From JAFGPL01 sp963781805 (lineage in GTDB: Bacteria; Bacteroidota; Bacteroidia; Bacteroidales; UBA10428), in the NCBI GenBank assembly GCA_963781805.1, contig CAWAHF010000004.1, positions 3,968,001 to 4,032,000 on the forward strand: DNA of 64,000 nt, read 5' to 3'. The position numbers and the translations under genes were made by a program. How positions within the stretch are numbered: the stretch's first letter is position 1; each line of letters opens with the position of its first letter. Below the pieces are notes generated by a model. It searched no databases, was not told where the DNA came from, and saw nothing but the letters and a program-made list of their open reading frames with translations. Positions 8,631 through 17,673 of this stretch are shown one piece after another.

Positions 8631-9603
8631 ATCTGTTTTCTTTTAAAATTTTCTTACATAATTTATGATAATCACCTTTTAAACCTATTGGTTTGGCATT
8701 CCTTATATTATATACTGTTTCAATGGATGCTTTGGATTCATTTAGCTTAAATCCATTGCCATTTAAAATTCCTTCATAGCTTTTCGTATGTAAATCTGTA
8801 AATCCTTCGCTGAATTCAAAATTCTCATCATTTAGTGTTATTGATCTGTATGTACGATTATTTTTTTTCTTAATTTCATCCGGGATATCAGCATAATCAA
8901 TACTTAAAAACCATCGTATTCGTGCATTTTCAAGTTCAAGGAAGCCGGATGCTTTATCTTCTTCTAGCAAATGCACAACATTTTTCTGAACTTTGCCGAA
9001 TATCCAGATTAGCATATCAAAGAAATGGACACCAATATTGGTTGCAATTCCTCCCGATTTATGAATATCACCTTTCCATGATATATAGTACCAGTGTCCA
9101 CGACTTGTTATATATGTTAAGTCAATATCGTATTTCTTTTTAATTGATTTTTCCTGCTCAATTCTTTTTTTCAAGGTAACTATTGATGGATGCAGTCTAA
9201 GTTGAAGTATGTTAAAAATTTCTTTTCCTGATTCCACTTGAATTTCTTCAAGACCGTTAAAATTCCATGGGTTCAGAACAACAGGTTTTTCGCAAATTGC
9301 ATGGGCTCCCGAACGTAATGCAAAGCGGATATGCGAATCGTGTAAGTAATTTGGTGAACAAATACTAACAAAATCAACCTGTGTTCCACGACGACGAAGC
9401 TTATCAATATGCCTGTCAAAACGCTCAAATTCGACAAAAAAATCGCTTTCGGGGAAATAACTGTCAATAATTCCCACACTGTCACAAGGATCAAGAGATG
9501 CAACAAGATGATTCCCCGTCTCTTTAATTGCTCTCAGATGCCGGCCGGCAATATACCCTCCAACCCCTATCAATGAAAAATTCTTGGTATTGTCTCCTCT
9601 CAT
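8620..9603 (-). CDS. wlbA: WbpB/WlbA-like UDP-GlcNAcA 3-dehydrogenase (Gfo/Idh/MocA family)
   Basis: Probable NAD-dependent enzyme that oxidises C3 of UDP-N-acetylglucosaminuronate, giving the 3-keto substrate of the WbpE-like aminotransferase. The 327-residue protein begins NFSLIGVGGYIAGRHLRAI (Rossmann) and contains VSICSPNYLH, CEKPVV (the family Lys-Pro), DLTYITSRGHWY, GGIATNIGVHFFDML and EFSEGFTDLHT. These segments match WlbA closely from memory, more so than generic Gfo/Idh proteins. It lies between the UDP-GlcNAc dehydrogenase (99 bp upstream) and gmd (11 bp overlap). Confidence 0.9.
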   Translation of the reverse strand: MRGDNTKNFSLIGVGGYIAGRHLRAIKETGNHLVASLDPCDSVGIIDSYFPESDFFVEFERFDRHIDKLRRRGTQVDFVSICSPNYLHDSHIRFALRSGAHAICEKPVVLNPWNFNGLEEIQVESGKEIFNILQLRLHPSIVTLKKRIEQEKSIKKKYDIDLTYITSRGHWYYISWKGDIHKSGGIATNIGVHFFDMLIWIFGKVQKNVVHLLEEDKASGFLELENARIRWFLSIDYADIPDEIKKKNNRTYRSITLNDENFEFSEGFTDLHTKSYEGILNGNGFKLNESKASIETVYNIRNAKPIGLKGDYHKLCKKILKENRYGK

Positions 9604-9702
9604 TTCAGGTTAAAATTAGAAAAAAAATAACTTCGTAAAATTAAATGTTGTGGAAATAAGGTATAATACTGATACTTTATAATAAATCATTATGATAAAT
9701 TT

Positions 9703-10998
9703 CTAAAGACTCATATAGGTGAGATTTTTAATCTTACCGCGATACAGTCCCTTAATGTCAAATACGATTCCACGAGTGTTGAGTAATTTGCTGAAATCAT
9801 CTTCACTCATAGTATGGTATTGTTTGTGTGAAACAGCTATCACAACTGCATCATATCCGGGATTAGGTTTATCAATAAGGGAAAACCCATATTCTTTATT
9901 TAGTTCTGAAGATGAAGCATATGGATCTATTGTCTCAACAGTAACCCCATACTCCTTCAAACCATTTATCACATCTGCTACTTTAGAGTTTCGTATATCG
10001 CTGACATCTTCTTTAAAAGTAGCGCCCAATACCAAAACCTTGCAATTCAGGACGTTTTTGTTTGCCTTAATAATCTTTTTCACCAACTCGGTTGCAATAT
10101 ATTCTCCCATTCCATCGTTGACAGCTCTGCCTGAGTTTATTATTCGGGCATTATGTCCCAGCTGGTTTGCTTTGAAGGTTAGGTAATAAGGATCTACACC
10201 AATACAATGTCCACCAACGAGACCCGGATAAAATTTAAGAAAATTCCATTTTGTACCTGCTGCCTCCAGTACTTCATAAGTATTGACATTCATTTTACTG
10301 AAAATCATCGATAGTTCATTCATCAAAGCAATGTTTACATCACGTTGGGTATTTTCAATTATCTTGGCAGCTTCAGCCACTTTTATAGATGATGCTTTAT
10401 AAACCCCCGCTTCTACAACCAAACTGTAAACATGTGCAATTTCTTCAAGAGATTCCTGATCGCAACCAGATACTACTTTTTTAATTGTTTTGATCGTATG
10501 ATGTTTATCTCCGGGATTAATTCTTTCAGGTGAATAACCCACTTTGAAATCTTTCATGTAAGTCAATCCGGATAATTCTTCGAGGATAGGTATACAAATT
10601 TCTTCGGTAGCTCCCGGAAATACTGTTGACTCATATACGACATAGTCATCCTTCTTTAATACTTTTCCAACAGATTTAGTTGCAGAAATTAGGGGTGTTA
10701 AGTCAGGCAAATTATTCTTATCGATGGGAGTAGGGACAGCTACAATATGGAAACTGGCGGTTTTTAAATCGTCGAGTGAAGTTGAAAATAAAATATCAGA
10801 ATTATTAAATTCTTCTGGATCAAGCTCTTCACTTGGGTCAATACTCTTTTTCATTAAATCGATTCTTTCCTGGTTTATATCAAAACCAATAACCGATATT
10901 TTATTCGCGAATGCCAGTGCAATTGGTAGTCCAACATAACCTAAACCTACTAACGATAATTTTGCCTTTTTTTCTGTTAAGTCTTTGAAGATGCTCAT
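9703..10998 (-). CDS. wbpA: UDP-N-acetylglucosamine 6-dehydrogenase (WbpA/TviB-like nucleotide-sugar dehydrogenase)
   Basis: Four-electron NAD-dependent oxidation of UDP-GlcNAc to UDP-GlcNAcA, the first step of the diacetamido-glucuronate pathway. The 431-residue protein has GLGYVGLPIALAFA near residue 18, VAVPTPID near residue 86, YESTVFPGATEE near residue 119, the catalytic-cysteine segment GGHCIGVDPYYL near residue 260 and VLGATFKEDVSDIRNSK near residue 322. These are UDP-glucose/GDP-mannose dehydrogenase family marks. Specificity for GlcNAc (WbpA or TviB type) is inferred from the adjacent WlbA-like gene. It is 80 bp downstream of metK on the same strand. Confidence 0.87.
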   Translation of the reverse strand: MSIFKDLTEKKAKLSLVGLGYVGLPIALAFANKISVIGFDINQERIDLMKKSIDPSEELDPEEFNNSDILFSTSLDDLKTASFHIVAVPTPIDKNNLPDLTPLISATKSVGKVLKKDDYVVYESTVFPGATEEICIPILEELSGLTYMKDFKVGYSPERINPGDKHHTIKTIKKVVSGCDQESLEEIAHVYSLVVEAGVYKASSIKVAEAAKIIENTQRDVNIALMNELSMIFSKMNVNTYEVLEAAGTKWNFLKFYPGLVGGHCIGVDPYYLTFKANQLGHNARIINSGRAVNDGMGEYIATELVKKIIKANKNVLNCKVLVLGATFKEDVSDIRNSKVADVINGLKEYGVTVETIDPYASSSELNKEYGFSLIDKPNPGYDAVVIAVSHKQYHTMSEDDFSKLLNTRGIVFDIKGLYRGKIKNLTYMSL

Positions 10999-11036
10999 AT
11001 TTTCTCATTTAAAAGGAAATTATTTCTAAATCAAAA

Positions 11037-11062
11037 ATCCCTAAAGTTAGTACTCCAGGGAT
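11037..11062 (-). terminator. Weak hairpin with T-run between metK and wbpA-like gene
   Basis: Read on the minus strand, ATCCCT and AGGGAT can pair across a 14-base loop, followed by TTTT. The stem is only 6 bp, so this could be a leaky terminator of metK or chance. It lies in the 80-bp gap between the two genes. Confidence 0.25.
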
Positions 11063-11078
11063 CGATGCAATTAAATTA

Positions 11079-12332
11079 TCAGGACAAATTGAATGCTTTT
11101 TTTATCTGATCAATGTAGTCTGTTTTTTCCCAGGTAAAAAATTCAATTTCTTTATATTCAGATTTTCCGTTAACTATAATTTCCACTTTATCGGTATAGG
11201 GTTTTCTGCCCATATGACCATAAGCTGCTGTAGGTGAAAAAATAGGATTTTTTAATCCAAATCTCCTGATTATAGCTCCTGGTCTGAGATTAAATATCTC
11301 TTTAATTTTAAGTGCCATTTCACTATCAGAAAGTTTGACTTTTGCTGTCCCATAGGTATTTATATAAAGCCCAACCGGTTCTGCAACTCCAATGGCATAG
11401 GCTATTTGAACGAGAACTTCATCTGCCAGTCCGGCAGCGACCATATTTTTAGCAATATGTCTTGCAGCATAAGCTGCCGAACGGTCAACTTTAGAGCTGT
11501 CTTTCCCTGAAAAAGCTCCACCGCCATGAGCACCCTTGCCTCCATAGGTATCCACAATGATTTTTCTACCAGTTAGGCCTGTATCTCCGTGAGGGCCTCC
11601 AATTACAAATTTTCCTGTTGGATTAACATGCAAAATATAATCATCTTTAAATAGTATCTGAACCCTTTCTGGGAGTTGTTTTATCACCCGGGGGATAAGA
11701 ATATTCTTTACATCCTTCCTGATCTTCTCAAGCATTGCGTCATCCTGATCAAACTCGTCATGTTGAGTTGATACGACGATTGTATGCACTCTCATTGGAG
11801 AATTATGTTCATCATACTCAATAGTAACCTGAGATTTAGCATCAGGTCTCAGATATTTCATCTCTTTACCTTCGCGTCTGATAGAAGCAAGCTCTTTGAG
11901 CAAATCGTGTGCCAGTTCGAGTGATAAGGGCATATAATTATCTGTCTCTTTACTGGCATATCCAAACATCATTCCCTGATCGCCGGCACCCTGTTCATCT
12001 TCATTCCCACGTTCAACGCCCCTGTTTATATCCTGTGATTGTTCGTGAATTGTTGAAATTACTCCACATGAATCACCTTCGAACATATAATCTGAGTTTG
12101 TATAACCTATATTCTTAATTACTTTTCTTGCTACCTGCTGAACATCAATATAAGCATTTGTCTTCACTTCACCGCTCAATACCACTAATCCGGTTGTTAC
12201 CAATGTTTCACAAGCTACTTTTGAATCAGGATCACTTTTTAAAAATTCATCTAGTAATGCATCTGAAATTTGATCGGAAATTTTATCAGGATGTCCTTCT
12301 GATACCGATTCTGATGTGAATAAATATCCCAT
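11079..12332 (-). CDS. metK: S-adenosylmethionine synthase
   Basis: Makes S-adenosylmethionine from methionine and ATP in the cytosol. The 417-residue protein has FTSESVSEGHPDKISDQISD (residues 5-24), GAGDQGMMFGYA near residue 115 (adenine/methionine binding), GGPHGDTGLTGRKIIVDTYG near residue 244 and GGGAFSGKDSSKVDRSAAY near residue 266 (the P-loop-like region). The length is typical of Bacteroidota MetK. A candidate promoter lies just upstream inside the 3' end of gldA; I saw no structured leader resembling a SAM riboswitch in the 91 bp between the genes. Confidence 0.97.
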   Translation of the reverse strand: MGYLFTSESVSEGHPDKISDQISDALLDEFLKSDPDSKVACETLVTTGLVVLSGEVKTNAYIDVQQVARKVIKNIGYTNSDYMFEGDSCGVISTIHEQSQDINRGVERGNEDEQGAGDQGMMFGYASKETDNYMPLSLELAHDLLKELASIRREGKEMKYLRPDAKSQVTIEYDEHNSPMRVHTIVVSTQHDEFDQDDAMLEKIRKDVKNILIPRVIKQLPERVQILFKDDYILHVNPTGKFVIGGPHGDTGLTGRKIIVDTYGGKGAHGGGAFSGKDSSKVDRSAAYAARHIAKNMVAAGLADEVLVQIAYAIGVAEPVGLYINTYGTAKVKLSDSEMALKIKEIFNLRPGAIIRRFGLKNPIFSPTAAYGHMGRKPYTDKVEIIVNGKSEYKEIEFFTWEKTDYIDQIKKAFNLS

Positions 12333-12409
12333 ATATTTTATATTTTTTATTAATAAAGTTGGTAAAAATAAATATTATTTGTTATTCTGCAAAGAACTGA
12401 TTTGACGAG

Positions 12410-12439
12410 CAAAAATACAATTTCTAGTTACTCGTCAAC
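12410..12439 (-). promoter_or_regulatory. Candidate metK promoter
   Basis: On the minus strand TATTTTTG (12417-12410) matches the -7 consensus TAnnTTTG. GTTG (12439-12436) stands 18 bp upstream, one base off TTTG and one base short of the preferred 19-bp spacing. The -33 part lies in the end of gldA. Confidence 0.4.
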
Positions 12440-13338
12440 TCTCTGAATACATCTTCAAGTCTTTTGTCAATCTTTTGCATTGACAAAACGGTTAAATTAT
12501 TATTTACAGCAAGGTTAAAAATTTTAGGACGAATGTCATTTTTAGACTCTACCTGAATTATCCAGGTAAAATCATTTACCTTTTTCAACAGGTTAACATT
12601 ATCAAGATTTTGCAGCAACTCACGATCGATATTTTTATCAAATTCAACCACAATACTTTGATAGGAAGGGTTACTACCTGTTTTGATAATAGAAGTTTTA
12701 TCATTTGCTACAATTTCTCCTTTGTTTATAATAATTACCCGGTCACAAATAGCTTCTACCTCCTGCATAATATGTGTTGACAGCAAAATAGTTTTTTCTT
12801 TGCCCACAGCAACTATCAGGTTTCTGATTTCTACAATCTGATTAGGATCAAGTCCAGTTGTTGGTTCGTCAAGAATCAAGGTATCGGGATTATGTAACAG
12901 AGCCTGTGCCAATCCCACACGTTGACGGTAACCTTTTGATAGTTGACCTATCTTCTTATTTACTTCAGGTATGAGCCCTGTAAGTTCCAAAATTTCAGAA
13001 ATCCTTGAAGCAGATTTTTTACCCAGTTTGTAAAAGCCAGCAGTGTATTGAAGATATTCTTTGATATACATATCAGGATACAACGGATTATGTTCCGGTA
13101 AATAACCGAGATTCTTCCTGACAAGTATTGAATTAAAACCAATATCATTCCCATTTACAAATACACTCCCTTCATCAGGAGTCAAAAGTCCACAAATAAT
13201 TTTCATTAGTGTAGATTTTCCTGCACCGTTTGGGCCAATAAATCCTGCAATTTCTCCCTGAGAAATCTCAAAAGAAACTTTATTTAAAGCAAGTTGTGTC
13301 CCGTAATGTTTTGTTACCTGCTCAATTTTTATTGACAT
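12424..13338 (-). CDS. gldA: Gliding-motility-type ABC transporter ATP-binding protein GldA
   Basis: ATPase subunit of a GldA/GldFG-type ABC exporter needed for gliding in flavobacteria. The 304-residue protein has Walker A GPNGAGKST near residue 36, the Q-loop region, the ABC signature LSKGYRQRVGLAQALLHNP near residue 134, Walker B LILDEPTTGLDP near residue 154 and the H-loop STHIMQEVEAICDR near residue 188. The C-terminal ~80 residues form the usual regulatory extension. No permease (gldF, gldG) is adjacent, so it may act with subunits encoded elsewhere, or be another drug/Nos-type exporter ATPase. 291 bp separate it from the divergent TPR gene. Confidence 0.82.
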   Translation of the reverse strand: MSIKIEQVTKHYGTQLALNKVSFEISQGEIAGFIGPNGAGKSTLMKIICGLLTPDEGSVFVNGNDIGFNSILVRKNLGYLPEHNPLYPDMYIKEYLQYTAGFYKLGKKSASRISEILELTGLIPEVNKKIGQLSKGYRQRVGLAQALLHNPDTLILDEPTTGLDPNQIVEIRNLIVAVGKEKTILLSTHIMQEVEAICDRVIIINKGEIVANDKTSIIKTGSNPSYQSIVVEFDKNIDRELLQNLDNVNLLKKVNDFTWIIQVESKNDIRPKIFNLAVNNNLTVLSMQKIDKRLEDVFRELTSN

Positions 13339-13560
13339 TGATTTACAATTAAATTCATGGCTAAATTAATAAAAGCAAACTCATATGCGAATAAGAATAT
13401 TGTGTAATATGAAATTTTCCTCATTCTATAAATCAACCCGTACAGATTTATGTAGGTCCTTCTAAGAGGTTTAGTTCTACTGTATTCAAAACCATTTATT
13501 AATTTGATTGTTCTATTATATTTACTTTTGGCATTTTATTTGTACCTGAGTCATTTATAA

Positions 13561-13591
13561 TTTGTTAATTTGGCGTTCTTTTTTATATTTG
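13561..13591 (+). promoter_or_regulatory. Consensus Bacteroidota promoter for the TPR gene
   Basis: TTTG (13561-13564), a 19-bp spacer and TATATTTG (13584-13591) match the full -33/-7 consensus TTTG-N19-TAnnTTTG exactly. The element lies 39 bp before the ATG at 13630. This is the cleanest promoter seen in the window. Confidence 0.75.
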
Positions 13592-13629
13592 CGGGTTATT
13601 AATTTAGGATAATAAAAAAAATTAAAATT

Positions 13630-14616
13630 ATGAGAATGGTTTATAAAATTACAAAGATGATTTTGAGTTTGATATTTTTTGCCGTTTTTTCGGTGAGTTC
13701 ATATTCTCAAGTGAATATTAACAATGCAATTGCTGCTTATAACGGTGGCTTGCAGGTTTTACAGGCAGGGGATTACAGTGCTGCAGTGGACTCATTCAAA
13801 TTATGTATTTCAATTGCAAAAGAGTTAGGTGAAGAAGGTGATGATATCAGAATTCAGGCTGAAAATCAGCTTCCTATAGTAAATTATGAAATCGGAAGAA
13901 AATTGGTTAGTGAACAAAATTATGATTCAGCAATTGTTAAACTAAAAGAAACAGTCGATATCGCGAAAGCTTTTGGTACCGATGCTGATGTTAAAAGAGT
14001 AACGGATGCATTGGGACAAGTTTATTATATACAGGGCGCCGTATTATACAAACAAGGTAAATTCAATGAAGCGTTGGATATGTTTAATAAATCTCTTGAA
14101 ATAAATCCAAATAATTCAAAAGCGCTTTATATGACAGCTCTTTCATATAAAAGTTTGGATGATGATGCGAATCTAATTGATGCTGTCAAGAAAGCATCAG
14201 AAGCTGCAAAAGCCGATAATGATAACAGGCTGGCTGAAACTTCTTTGAAACTGGGGAGAGATTATTTTTTGATCAAAGCCAACAAGGCGAAGGACGAAAA
14301 AAAATATGACGAAGCCATAAAATACCTGAAGACATCTATTGAATTTGATAGTGAAAATTCAACCACATATTTTCTTCTGGCCCAGACCTATGGAGCTCAG
14401 AAAATGTGGGATGAAGTAATCAGTTCCGGAAATAAGGCTCTTGAATATGAAAAAGATACCCCAACTGACAAAGCAAAAATATATTATGAAATGGGTAATG
14501 CCTATATGGAAAAAGGAGAAAATGATAAAGCCTGTGACGCATTTAAAAAAGCATCTTACGGAGCTTATAAAGAGTCTGCTGAATATCAGGTTCAGCATGT
14601 TTTGAAATGTGAATAA
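13630..14616 (+). CDS. Secreted/periplasmic tetratricopeptide repeat protein
   Basis: 328 residues with an N-terminal signal peptide (hydrophobic stretch ending SVSSYSQ near residue 27). The rest consists of TPR units: GGLQVLQAGDYSAAVDSF, YIQGAVLYKQGKFNEALDMF followed by NKSLEINPNNSKALYMTALSY, KYDEAIKYLKTSIEFDSEN and YYEMGNAYMEKGENDKACDA. TPR arrays mediate protein-protein contacts; no catalytic domain is visible and no specific partner can be named. It has its own consensus promoter and a strong terminator, so it is a monocistronic unit, which suits an abundant envelope protein. Confidence 0.85.
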   Translation: MRMVYKITKMILSLIFFAVFSVSSYSQVNINNAIAAYNGGLQVLQAGDYSAAVDSFKLCISIAKELGEEGDDIRIQAENQLPIVNYEIGRKLVSEQNYDSAIVKLKETVDIAKAFGTDADVKRVTDALGQVYYIQGAVLYKQGKFNEALDMFNKSLEINPNNSKALYMTALSYKSLDDDANLIDAVKKASEAAKADNDNRLAETSLKLGRDYFLIKANKAKDEKKYDEAIKYLKTSIEFDSENSTTYFLLAQTYGAQKMWDEVISSGNKALEYEKDTPTDKAKIYYEMGNAYMEKGENDKACDAFKKASYGAYKESAEYQVQHVLKCE

Positions 14617-14642
14617 AAGTTATACATTACTATTGAAAATAT

Positions 14643-14673
14643 ATGGCTGTCAAAACCTGACAGCCATTTTTTT
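14643..14673 (+). terminator. Rho-independent terminator of the TPR gene
   Basis: A perfect 10-bp stem, ATGGCTGTCA (14643-14652) with TGACAGCCAT (14658-14667), has a 5-base loop and is followed by a run of T. It starts 27 bp after the TPR stop codon. Confidence 0.88.
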
Positions 14674-14746
14674 GTATTAGACAATCTATCTATAATTTAT
14701 TCTTCATATTAGATAATAAGCTGCTGAATTTTAAATTCAAAATTCT

Positions 14747-14754
14747 ATTTTTGC
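14747..14754 (+). promoter_or_regulatory. Candidate -7 element for asnS
   Basis: TATTTTTG matches TAnnTTTG and is 19 bp before the asnS ATG. No TTTG occurs at the ideal -33 position. Confidence 0.4.
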
Positions 14755-14773
14755 AGAAAAATAAATATATTTC

Positions 14774-16171
14774 ATGATGAAAGGTAAAAAAGAGACGGTG
14801 AAAAGGTTACTGAATTCCACCGAATTTGACAGAACAGTAACTACCGAAGGTTGGGTAAGGACAAAGAGAGGGAATAATACCATAGCATTTGTCGCGTTAA
14901 ATGACGGTTCCATCATTCACAATATTCAGGCTGTAATTGATGTTCAAAAATTTGATGAGAATTTGCTCAAAAATATTACCACAGGTTCATGCATTCAGGT
15001 TACCGGTAAACTTGTAAAATCAATGGGTAAGGGTCAAAGTGTAGAACTGCAGGCTGAAAATATTATCTTATATGGAACTGCAGATCCGGATTCTTATCCC
15101 TTACAGAAAAAAGGCCATTCATTGGAATTCCTCAGGGAAATTGCGCATTTGCGTCCCCGGACAAATACATTTGGCGCTGTGTTGAGAATCAGACATGCCC
15201 TGGCATTTGCAATTCATAAGTATTTTAATGATAATGGTTTTTATTACCTGCATACCCCGATTGTTACTGGCTCTGATTGTGAGGGAGCTGGTGAAATGTT
15301 CAGGGTGACAACCCTCGATTTAAAAAATATACCCGTGAAGGGTGATGGTTCTATTGATTACGATCAGGATTTTTTCGGGAAAGAAACAAACCTGACGGTT
15401 TCCGGTCAGCTTGAAGGTGAGCTTGGGGCTATGGCTTTATCACGTATATATACATTTGGGCCCACATTCAGGGCAGAAAATTCAAATACTCCCAGGCATC
15501 TGGCAGAATTCTGGATGATAGAACCCGAAATGGCTTTTTTTGACATCAACGATAACATGGATCTGGCTGAAGAATTTCTTAAATCCCTCATTCGTTATGT
15601 TTTGGAAAATTGTAAGGATGATTTGGAATTTCTTCAAAATATGTATGATAAGGAACTGATTGAAAGACTAAAATTCATTAATAGTAATAATTTCGAACGC
15701 ATAACATACACTAATGCAATAGAAATTCTTGAGAATTCAGGACAAAAATTTGAATTCCCGGTTCATTGGGGAAGCGATTTGCAGACCGAACACGAACGAT
15801 ACCTGGTTGAAAAACATTTTAAAAAGCCGGTAATCGTTATTGATTATCCTATGCAAATTAAAGCTTTCTATATGAAGCAAAATGACGATGGAAAAACGGT
15901 TCGCGGAATGGATGTATTGTTCCCGAAAATTGGCGAAATCATAGGAGGTTCCCAGCGTGAAGAGGATTATGCTAAACTGCTGAAAAGAATAAACGATTTA
16001 AAACTCCTTCAAAAAGACCTTTGGTGGTATCTTGAAACACGAAAATATGGTTCGGCCCCTCACAGTGGATTTGGTCTTGGCTTTGAACGATTGGTCCTTT
16101 TTGTTACCGGAATGGGAAACATCAGAGATGTAATTCCTTTCCCAAGAACACCAAAGAATGCAGAATTTTAG
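14774..16171 (+). CDS. asnS: Asparaginyl-tRNA synthetase
   Basis: Charges tRNA-Asn. The 465-residue class II enzyme has an N-terminal OB-fold anticodon-binding domain (TEGWVRTKRGN...GSIIHNIQAV, residues ~20-110), motif 2 at TFRAENSNTPRHLAEFWMIE (near residue 233) and motif 3 at SGFGLGFERLVLFVTG (near residue 434). The GGSQREEDY and HLRPRTNTF segments favour AsnS over AspS. It starts MMKGKK; the second ATG is equally possible. It is followed 27 bp later by rpoN. Confidence 0.96.
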   Translation: MMKGKKETVKRLLNSTEFDRTVTTEGWVRTKRGNNTIAFVALNDGSIIHNIQAVIDVQKFDENLLKNITTGSCIQVTGKLVKSMGKGQSVELQAENIILYGTADPDSYPLQKKGHSLEFLREIAHLRPRTNTFGAVLRIRHALAFAIHKYFNDNGFYYLHTPIVTGSDCEGAGEMFRVTTLDLKNIPVKGDGSIDYDQDFFGKETNLTVSGQLEGELGAMALSRIYTFGPTFRAENSNTPRHLAEFWMIEPEMAFFDINDNMDLAEEFLKSLIRYVLENCKDDLEFLQNMYDKELIERLKFINSNNFERITYTNAIEILENSGQKFEFPVHWGSDLQTEHERYLVEKHFKKPVIVIDYPMQIKAFYMKQNDDGKTVRGMDVLFPKIGEIIGGSQREEDYAKLLKRINDLKLLQKDLWWYLETRKYGSAPHSGFGLGFERLVLFVTGMGNIRDVIPFPRTPKNAEF

Positions 16172-16198
16172 TATATTTAGTTTATCTAAATAGAACGG

Positions 16199-17656
16199 AT
16201 GTTAAAACAAAAGTTACAGCAAAAGTTACTGCAGAAGCTGTCTCCTCAGCAAATCCAGATGATTAAATTGTTGGAAATTCCAACAATACAACTGGAACAG
16301 CGAATCAAGAAGGAACTCGAAGAAAATCCCGCGCTTGAGGAAGGAGAAGATAATGATATGGAACTTACTGCAACCGATGATGATACTGGTGATGAACTAA
16401 AAGACAAAGATCAGGAAGAATTTACAATTGAAGATTATATCGAAGATGATGAGGTACCGTCATATCGTTTAAATACATCAAACTATTCAAAGGATGACAA
16501 ACGGGAAGAAATCCCGTTTTCGGTAGGTTCAACATTTCAAGATTACCTTGACAACCAGCTTGGCCTCAGACCCCTTGATGAGAGACAACAATTACTCGCC
16601 GGGTACATCATCGGAAATCTTGATGAAGATGGCTATTTAAGAAGGAAACTCGATGCAATAGCTGACGATATGGCATTTTCGATGAATATTACAACCAATG
16701 AAATAGAATTGACAGGTATCCTGCGGATCATTCAGGATTTTGATCCTGTCGGGGTGGGTGCGCGCAGCTTGCAGGAGTGCCTGATATTGCAGATAGAAAA
16801 TAAAAATCAGGATATACCCGAAATAGCTTTGGCAACGGATATTCTTAAAAATCATTTTGAAGAATTCACGCGCAAGCACTACGATAAAATAATTGCACGG
16901 CTAAACATTTTGGAGGATGATTTAAAGCTGGCTCTGGAAGAAATCCTGAAATTAAATCCTAAGCCAGGCAGCGCTTTTAGTGATCCTCAAAACAAAGATT
17001 TCAGCCACATTGTACCCGATTTCATCCTTGAAAATATCGACGGGGATTTGCAATTGAGCCTGAATTCGAAAAATGTTCCGGAACTGAAAGTTAACAGAAC
17101 GTATAATGAGATGCTTGAATCATATCAGCACAATAAAAATCTGTCCTTAAAGGGACAAAAAGAAGCGGTTACATTTGTAAAACAAAAGCTGGATTCGGCC
17201 CGGTGGTTTATTGATGCAATCCGTCAAAGACAGAATACACTTATTGTAACCATGCAGTCCATTCTCGATTATCAGTTGAAGTATTTTTTAGATGGGGACG
17301 AAACCAAACTGAAACCCATGATTTTAAAAGATATTGCCGACAGAACCGGTTTGGATATTTCCACCATTTCGCGAGTCGCCAATAGTAAATATATCCAGAC
17401 AAATTTTGGAATTTTTCCATTAAAATATTTCTTTTCTGAGGGAATGCAAACGGATACGGGAGAAGAGGTCTCCACCAGGGAAATCAAAAAAATTCTGCAG
17501 GATTGTATAGAAAGCGAAGAAAAAAAGAAACCTTTGACCGATGAGAAATTAGCTTCAATCCTTAATAAGAAAGGGTATCCGGTTGCTCGCAGAACTGTTG
17601 CAAAATACCGTGAACAATTGAATATTCCTGTTGCACGGATGCGTAAAGAGCTCTAG
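16199..17656 (+). CDS. rpoN: RNA polymerase sigma-54 factor
   Basis: Alternative sigma factor that directs polymerase to -24/-12 promoters and needs an AAA+ activator. The 485-residue protein has the Gln/Leu-rich region I (QKLSPQQIQMIKLLEIPTIQ, about residues 12-31), an acidic region II (residues ~50-90), the core-binding domain (FDPVGVGARSLQECLILQI) and the C-terminal RpoN box ARRTVAKYRE near residue 466. Full length. The gap to asnS is 27 bp and to the PAP2-like gene 17 bp, so the three genes may be cotranscribed. No activator gene is in the window. Confidence 0.96.
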   Translation: MLKQKLQQKLLQKLSPQQIQMIKLLEIPTIQLEQRIKKELEENPALEEGEDNDMELTATDDDTGDELKDKDQEEFTIEDYIEDDEVPSYRLNTSNYSKDDKREEIPFSVGSTFQDYLDNQLGLRPLDERQQLLAGYIIGNLDEDGYLRRKLDAIADDMAFSMNITTNEIELTGILRIIQDFDPVGVGARSLQECLILQIENKNQDIPEIALATDILKNHFEEFTRKHYDKIIARLNILEDDLKLALEEILKLNPKPGSAFSDPQNKDFSHIVPDFILENIDGDLQLSLNSKNVPELKVNRTYNEMLESYQHNKNLSLKGQKEAVTFVKQKLDSARWFIDAIRQRQNTLIVTMQSILDYQLKYFLDGDETKLKPMILKDIADRTGLDISTISRVANSKYIQTNFGIFPLKYFFSEGMQTDTGEEVSTREIKKILQDCIESEEKKKPLTDEKLASILNKKGYPVARRTVAKYREQLNIPVARMRKEL

Positions 17657-17673
17657 TTTAAAATACTGATAAT

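Noticed and set aside
12333..12423. A SAM-sensing riboswitch upstream of metK
   Set aside because: The 91-bp gap is very AT-rich, with no conserved stem set I could recognise; only a promoter-like element is visible.
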